A stretch of DNA of 64,000 nt from Ideonella aquatica (GTDB taxonomy: Bacteria > Pseudomonadota > Gammaproteobacteria > Burkholderiales > Burkholderiaceae_C): the NCBI RefSeq assembly GCF_018069755.1, contig NZ_JAGQDE010000002.1:399124-463123 (forward strand), in the 5' to 3' direction. The translations under genes were made by a program, and so were the position numbers. The notes under the pieces were generated by a model that saw nothing but the letters and a program-made list of their open reading frames with translations, did no database searches and was not told the DNA's origin. Below, in pieces: positions 61,015 to 64,000 of this stretch; within the stretch, counting starts at the first letter, position 1, and each line of letters starts with the position of its first letter.

Positions 61015-63194
61015 CCCGTTTGCTCTATCCCGCGGCCCTGGTGGCCGCTCTGCTGGCGATCGCCTGGATCGCCATCGGCTACCTGTCCACCAGCCTGCCG
61101 GCGCTGCTGATGATGGCGCTGATCGCCGGCTTCTTCGGTCTGGGCGCGCTGGAGCTGCAAGGCCTGCGCGCCGACAGCGCCACGCTGCGCGCCACGCTGG
61201 GCGAGGCCGCGCCGGCCTCCGCCGCCGACTGGCTGGCCGCGCTGCCGCCGGCCTGGCGCCCCGCGCTGCAGGCGCGGCTGGACGGTCAGCGCCTGTTGCT
61301 GCCCGGCGCGGCGCTGACGCCCTACCTGGTGGGTCTGCTGGTGCTGCTGGGCATGCTGGGCACTTTCCTGGGCATGGTGGCCACGCTGGCTGGCACCGGC
61401 CAGGCGCTGGAGCGCGCCGGCGACCTGGCGCTGCTGCGCGACGCGCTGGCGGCGCCGGTCAAGGGCCTGGGGCTGGCCTTTGGCACCTCGGTGGCGGGTG
61501 TCGCGGCCTCGGCCGCGCTGGGGCTGATGTCGGCGCTGGCGCGGCTGGAGCAATCGCGCGCGATGGGCTTGCTGGACGAGCGTCTGGCCGGCCCGTGGCG
61601 CCCGCTCACCGCGGCCCACCGCCACGCCCAACTCGCCGACGAGGCCCGCGCCGAACAGCGCCGCCAGGCCGAGCTGCTGCCCGCGCTGGTCCAGGGCGTG
61701 CAGTCGCTGCTGGCCAGCCAGCAGGCCGAGCAGCGCGCTTTCCACGAGGCCACCTCGGCCTCCTACCGCGCCCTGGCCGAGCAGGTGGCCACTTCGCTGG
61801 ACCGCACGGTGCGCGACAGCGTGGCCGGCAGCCTGCAGCAGGCCGCGCAGGGCATCCAGCCCGTGGTCCAGGCCACGATGGCCGGCCTGGCCCGCGAGGC
61901 CCAGGCGATGCACGGCCGCGTGGCCGATGAGCTCGCGCAGCAACTGCAGGGCCTGGGCCGCAGCCTGGCCGCCAGCAGCGACGCGGCGGTGCAGGCCTGG
62001 CAGGCCACGCTGGCGCGCCAGGCCAGCGACGGCGACGCCCAGGCCGCGCGCCTGCAAGGCCTGATGGACACGCTGGCGCAGGGCTTCGAGCAGCGCAGCG
62101 CCGGCCTGCTGGCGCAGATCAGTGAACGCCATGGCGCGCTGCAGACCGCGCTGGCCGGTGCGGCGCAGCAGGTGGCGCGCGACGGCGCCGCGCTGCACGA
62201 GCGCAGCGCCGCCACGCTGGCCGAGCAGCTGGGCGCGGTGTCGGCGCAGCTGGAGGCGGCGGTGGCCGGGGTGTCGGATCGCTGGCAGGCGGCGCTGGAC
62301 GCCCAGACCGCCGCGGCCGCACAGCTCAACGAGCAGCAGCATGCCCAGGCCACCCGGGCGGCGCAGCAGTTCGAGCGCCAGGCCGAGGCCCTGCTGCAGG
62401 CGCTGCAACAGGCCCAGAGCGGCCTGCAGGCCGAGCTGGCCGCGCGCGACGAGGCCCGCCTGGGCGCCTGGACCCAGGCCCTGAACGCGCAGGCCGCTGC
62501 GCTGCAACTGGAATGGCGCGAGGCCGGCGCGCAGGCGCTGGCCCAGCAGCAGCAGATCTGCGCCACGCTGGAGGGCACGGCCGGCCGCATGGCCGCGCAG
62601 GCAGAGGCCCATGCGCAGGGCACGATCGCCGAGATCGCCCGCCTGGTGCAGGCGGCGTCCGAGGCACCGCGCGCCGCCGCCGAGCTGGTGGCCCAGCTGC
62701 GCGACAAGCTCAGCGACAGCCTGGCCCGCGACACCGCGATGCTGGCCGAGCGCGAGCGCCTGCTGGCCACGCTGCAGACCCTGCTGGGCGCCGTGGAGCA
62801 TGCCGCCGGCGGCCAGCGCCAGGCGCTGGACACGCTGCTGGCCAGCACCGCCGACTGGCAGGCCCGCACCGAAGCGCGCCTGGGCCAGCAGATCAACGCC
62901 GAGGCCGCGCGCCTGCAGGACCTGTCGGCCCGTGTGGGCGCGGGCGCCGCCGAGCTGGGCAGCCTGGGCGAGGCCTTTGGCGCCGCGGTGCAGGGCTTCC
63001 AGCTCAGCACCCAGCAGCTGGCGGCGCAGCTGCAGCGGATTGAAGAGGCGCTGGAGCGCCAGATGACGCGCAGCGACGAGCAGCTGGGCTACTACGTGGC
63101 CCAGGCGCGCGAGGTGATCGATCTGAGCCTGCTGGCGCACAAGCGCATCGTCGATGACCTGCAGCGCCTGGCGGCAGGCCGCGCGGAGGCCTGA
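61011..63194 (+). CDS. DUF802-type membrane protein with MotA/ZorA-like core and long coiled coil
   Basis: 727 residues. Four membrane segments lie in the first 180 residues: two near 4-47, one at about 103-128 (VGLLVLLGMLGTFLGMVATL) and one at about 150-176 (GLGLAFGTSVAGVAASAALG). The third and fourth carry the GxLGTFxG and AFxTSxxG patterns of MotA/TolQ/ExbB/ZorA stator proteins. The remaining ~540 residues are a continuous coiled coil or helical tail rich in Ala, Gln and Glu, like the long cytoplasmic tail of ZorA. With the next gene it should form a proton-driven MotA-MotB-like complex in the inner membrane. Role unknown. Confidence 0.8.
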   Translation: MTRLLYPAALVAALLAIAWIAIGYLSTSLPALLMMALIAGFFGLGALELQGLRADSATLRATLGEAAPASAADWLAALPPAWRPALQARLDGQRLLLPGAALTPYLVGLLVLLGMLGTFLGMVATLAGTGQALERAGDLALLRDALAAPVKGLGLAFGTSVAGVAASAALGLMSALARLEQSRAMGLLDERLAGPWRPLTAAHRHAQLADEARAEQRRQAELLPALVQGVQSLLASQQAEQRAFHEATSASYRALAEQVATSLDRTVRDSVAGSLQQAAQGIQPVVQATMAGLAREAQAMHGRVADELAQQLQGLGRSLAASSDAAVQAWQATLARQASDGDAQAARLQGLMDTLAQGFEQRSAGLLAQISERHGALQTALAGAAQQVARDGAALHERSAATLAEQLGAVSAQLEAAVAGVSDRWQAALDAQTAAAAQLNEQQHAQATRAAQQFERQAEALLQALQQAQSGLQAELAARDEARLGAWTQALNAQAAALQLEWREAGAQALAQQQQICATLEGTAGRMAAQAEAHAQGTIAEIARLVQAASEAPRAAAELVAQLRDKLSDSLARDTAMLAERERLLATLQTLLGAVEHAAGGQRQALDTLLASTADWQARTEARLGQQINAEAARLQDLSARVGAGAAELGSLGEAFGAAVQGFQLSTQQLAAQLQRIEEALERQMTRSDEQLGYYVAQAREVIDLSLLAHKRIVDDLQRLAAGRAEA

Positions 63195-63835
63195 TGCACG
63201 AGGCCGACATCGCGCAGGAAGGCACCGCGCCGGTCTGGGCCGTCTTTGGCGACCTGATGGCCGGCTTGCTGGGCGCCTTCGTGCTGATCCTGGTGGCGGT
63301 GCTGGGCATGCAGCTGGATCTGTCGGCCCGCCTGCAGGCCGAGGTGGAACGCCGCCAGCAGGAAGAGCAGCGCCGCAGCGCGCTGGAAAAGGCGCTGGCG
63401 ATTCCGCTGGCCGAGGGCCGGGTGACCCTGAACAACGGCCGCATCGGCATCGCCGGCAGCGTGCTGTTCGACCTGGGCTCGGACAAGCTGCACCCCGACG
63501 GCCGCCGGCTGGTGAACAGCCTGGGCGCGCCGCTGGCCGCCTACCTGGGCGCGCGCGACGAGATCCTGATGGTCAGCGGCTTCACCGACGACCGCGGCGT
63601 GCGCGGCGGCAGCACCGCCTTTGCCGACAACTGGGAGCTCTCGGCCCAGCGCGCCCTGACCGTGACGCGCGCGCTGGTCGAGGCCGGCGTGCCGCGCTCG
63701 GCGGTGTTTGCCGCGGCCTTTGGCGCCGAGCAGCCGGTAGCCTCGAACGCCGATGCCAGTGGCCGGGCGCAGAACCGCCGCGTCGAGATCACACCGGTGC
63801 CGCGCTCGCGCGCCGCCGCCGCCAGCGCACCATGA
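63194..63835 (+). CDS. MotB/ZorB-like OmpA-domain protein
   Basis: 213 residues. One N-terminal membrane helix (WAVFGDLMAGLLGAFVLILV) carries an aspartate at about D20, where MotB and ZorB have their proton-binding aspartate. A short coiled coil follows, then an OmpA-like peptidoglycan-binding domain (VLFDLGSDKLHPDGRRLV, VSGFTDDRG, NWELSAQRALTVTRALVEAG, GRAQNRRVEI). The start overlaps the upstream stop (TGATG) and its own stop overlaps the next ATG, so the stator pair is co-translated. Confidence 0.88.
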   Translation: MHEADIAQEGTAPVWAVFGDLMAGLLGAFVLILVAVLGMQLDLSARLQAEVERRQQEEQRRSALEKALAIPLAEGRVTLNNGRIGIAGSVLFDLGSDKLHPDGRRLVNSLGAPLAAYLGARDEILMVSGFTDDRGVRGGSTAFADNWELSAQRALTVTRALVEAGVPRSAVFAAAFGAEQPVASNADASGRAQNRRVEITPVPRSRAAAASAP

Positions 63836-64000
63836 GCGAGCCGATGGATCCGGTGCGCCAGCGCCTGATCGACGGCCTGGCGCGCCGCGCCGAACGGCTG
63901 GATCCGGCGGCGCGCGCGCTGGTCGAGGCGCGCATCGCCCAGCTGCGCGCCGCGCCGCCGCTGCCGCAGCGGCCACACCCCGCCGCCGCACCGCGCCGCC
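63832..64000 (+). CDS. DUF2894-like protein (C-terminus outside window)
   Basis: 56 codons are visible, beginning MSEPMDPVRQRLIDGLARRA and continuing helical (LVEARIAQLRAAPPLPQRP). DUF2894 normally closes the DUF3348/DUF802/OmpA operon in Burkholderiales, and both position and the start of the sequence fit. It overlaps the OmpA-domain gene by ATGA. Confidence 0.65.
   Translation, partial: MSEPMDPVRQRLIDGLARRAERLDPAARALVEARIAQLRAAPPLPQRPHPAAAPRR

Noticed and set aside
60316..63835. Calling the stator operon a Zorya defence system
   Set aside because: The two membrane proteins resemble ZorA and ZorB, but no ZorC, ZorD or ZorE-type gene is visible, and the DUF3348/DUF802/OmpA/DUF2894 order is a widespread Burkholderiales operon. 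Only a structural parallel is claimed.

Overview
The window is a very GC-rich bacterial chromosome segment from a betaproteobacterium of the order Burkholderiales, probably close to the Leptothrix/Rubrivivax/Ideonella group. The evidence is gene order rather than a marker gene: ibaG-murA-hisGD, hisCBHAF-rsmD-coaD-ferredoxin, pth/rplY/prs/tRNA-Gln/ispE/lolB, mutM-GTPase-mutY, rapZ-recN-nadK-hrcA, and a DUF3348/DUF802/OmpA/DUF2894 operon. Genes are tightly packed. Many neighbours overlap through ATGA, GTGA or TGATG, and no gene-free stretch exceeds about 300 bases.

Layout. 1-6.7 kb (minus strand): a partial TPR-like protein, a TetR regulator, and a TonB-dependent receptor followed by two exported proteins of unknown function. 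6.9-12.1 kb (plus): a two-gene ABC exporter, ibaG, murA, hisG and hisD. 12.1-17.3 kb: an accessory insertion in the histidine operon, made of an opposite-strand TIR-NACHT-pentapeptide-WD40 STAND protein with ten near-identical 126-bp WD40 repeats and a frameshift, then a VapBC-type toxin-antitoxin pair. 17.3-22.8 kb: the operon resumes with hisC, hisB, hisH, hisA and hisF, then rsmD, coaD and a ferredoxin. hisI and hisE are not here.

22.8-40.7 kb is housekeeping: peptidyl-tRNA hydrolase, an ArgP-like regulator divergent from alanine dehydrogenase, ribosomal protein bL25, PRPP synthetase, tRNA-Gln, isoprenoid kinase IspE, LolB, a TPR protein, base-excision repair (mutM, mutY) around a dynamin-like GTPase, RapZ, RecN, NAD kinase, HrcA and a tRNA with anticodon CAU. 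40.7-64 kb is more variable. It holds two unknown exported proteins beside the tRNA (one with an in-frame stop in its signal peptide), two hybrid sensor kinases, an AraC regulator, a MazG-NYN fusion, a large helical protein with a toxin-like C-terminus next to a small acidic protein, a LuxR-type regulator with a lipoprotein amidohydrolase, a peptidoglycan-binding M15-like peptidase, a SLOG-like + TIR gene pair, and, divergent from that pair, a four-gene operon encoding a MotA/ZorA-like and MotB/ZorB-like membrane motor.

The most promising systems are: (i) the TIR-NACHT-WD40 gene with toxin-antitoxin cargo splitting the his operon, whose WD40 array has the repeat length and variation pattern of fungal self/non-self NLRs; (ii) the TIR + SLOG-like pair, a plausible nucleotide-signalling conflict system related in logic to Thoeris, beside a ZorAB-like motor operon; (iii) the putative effector/immunity pair; and (iv) the MazG-NYN fusion. 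All functional statements rest on motifs read by eye; no database search was possible.
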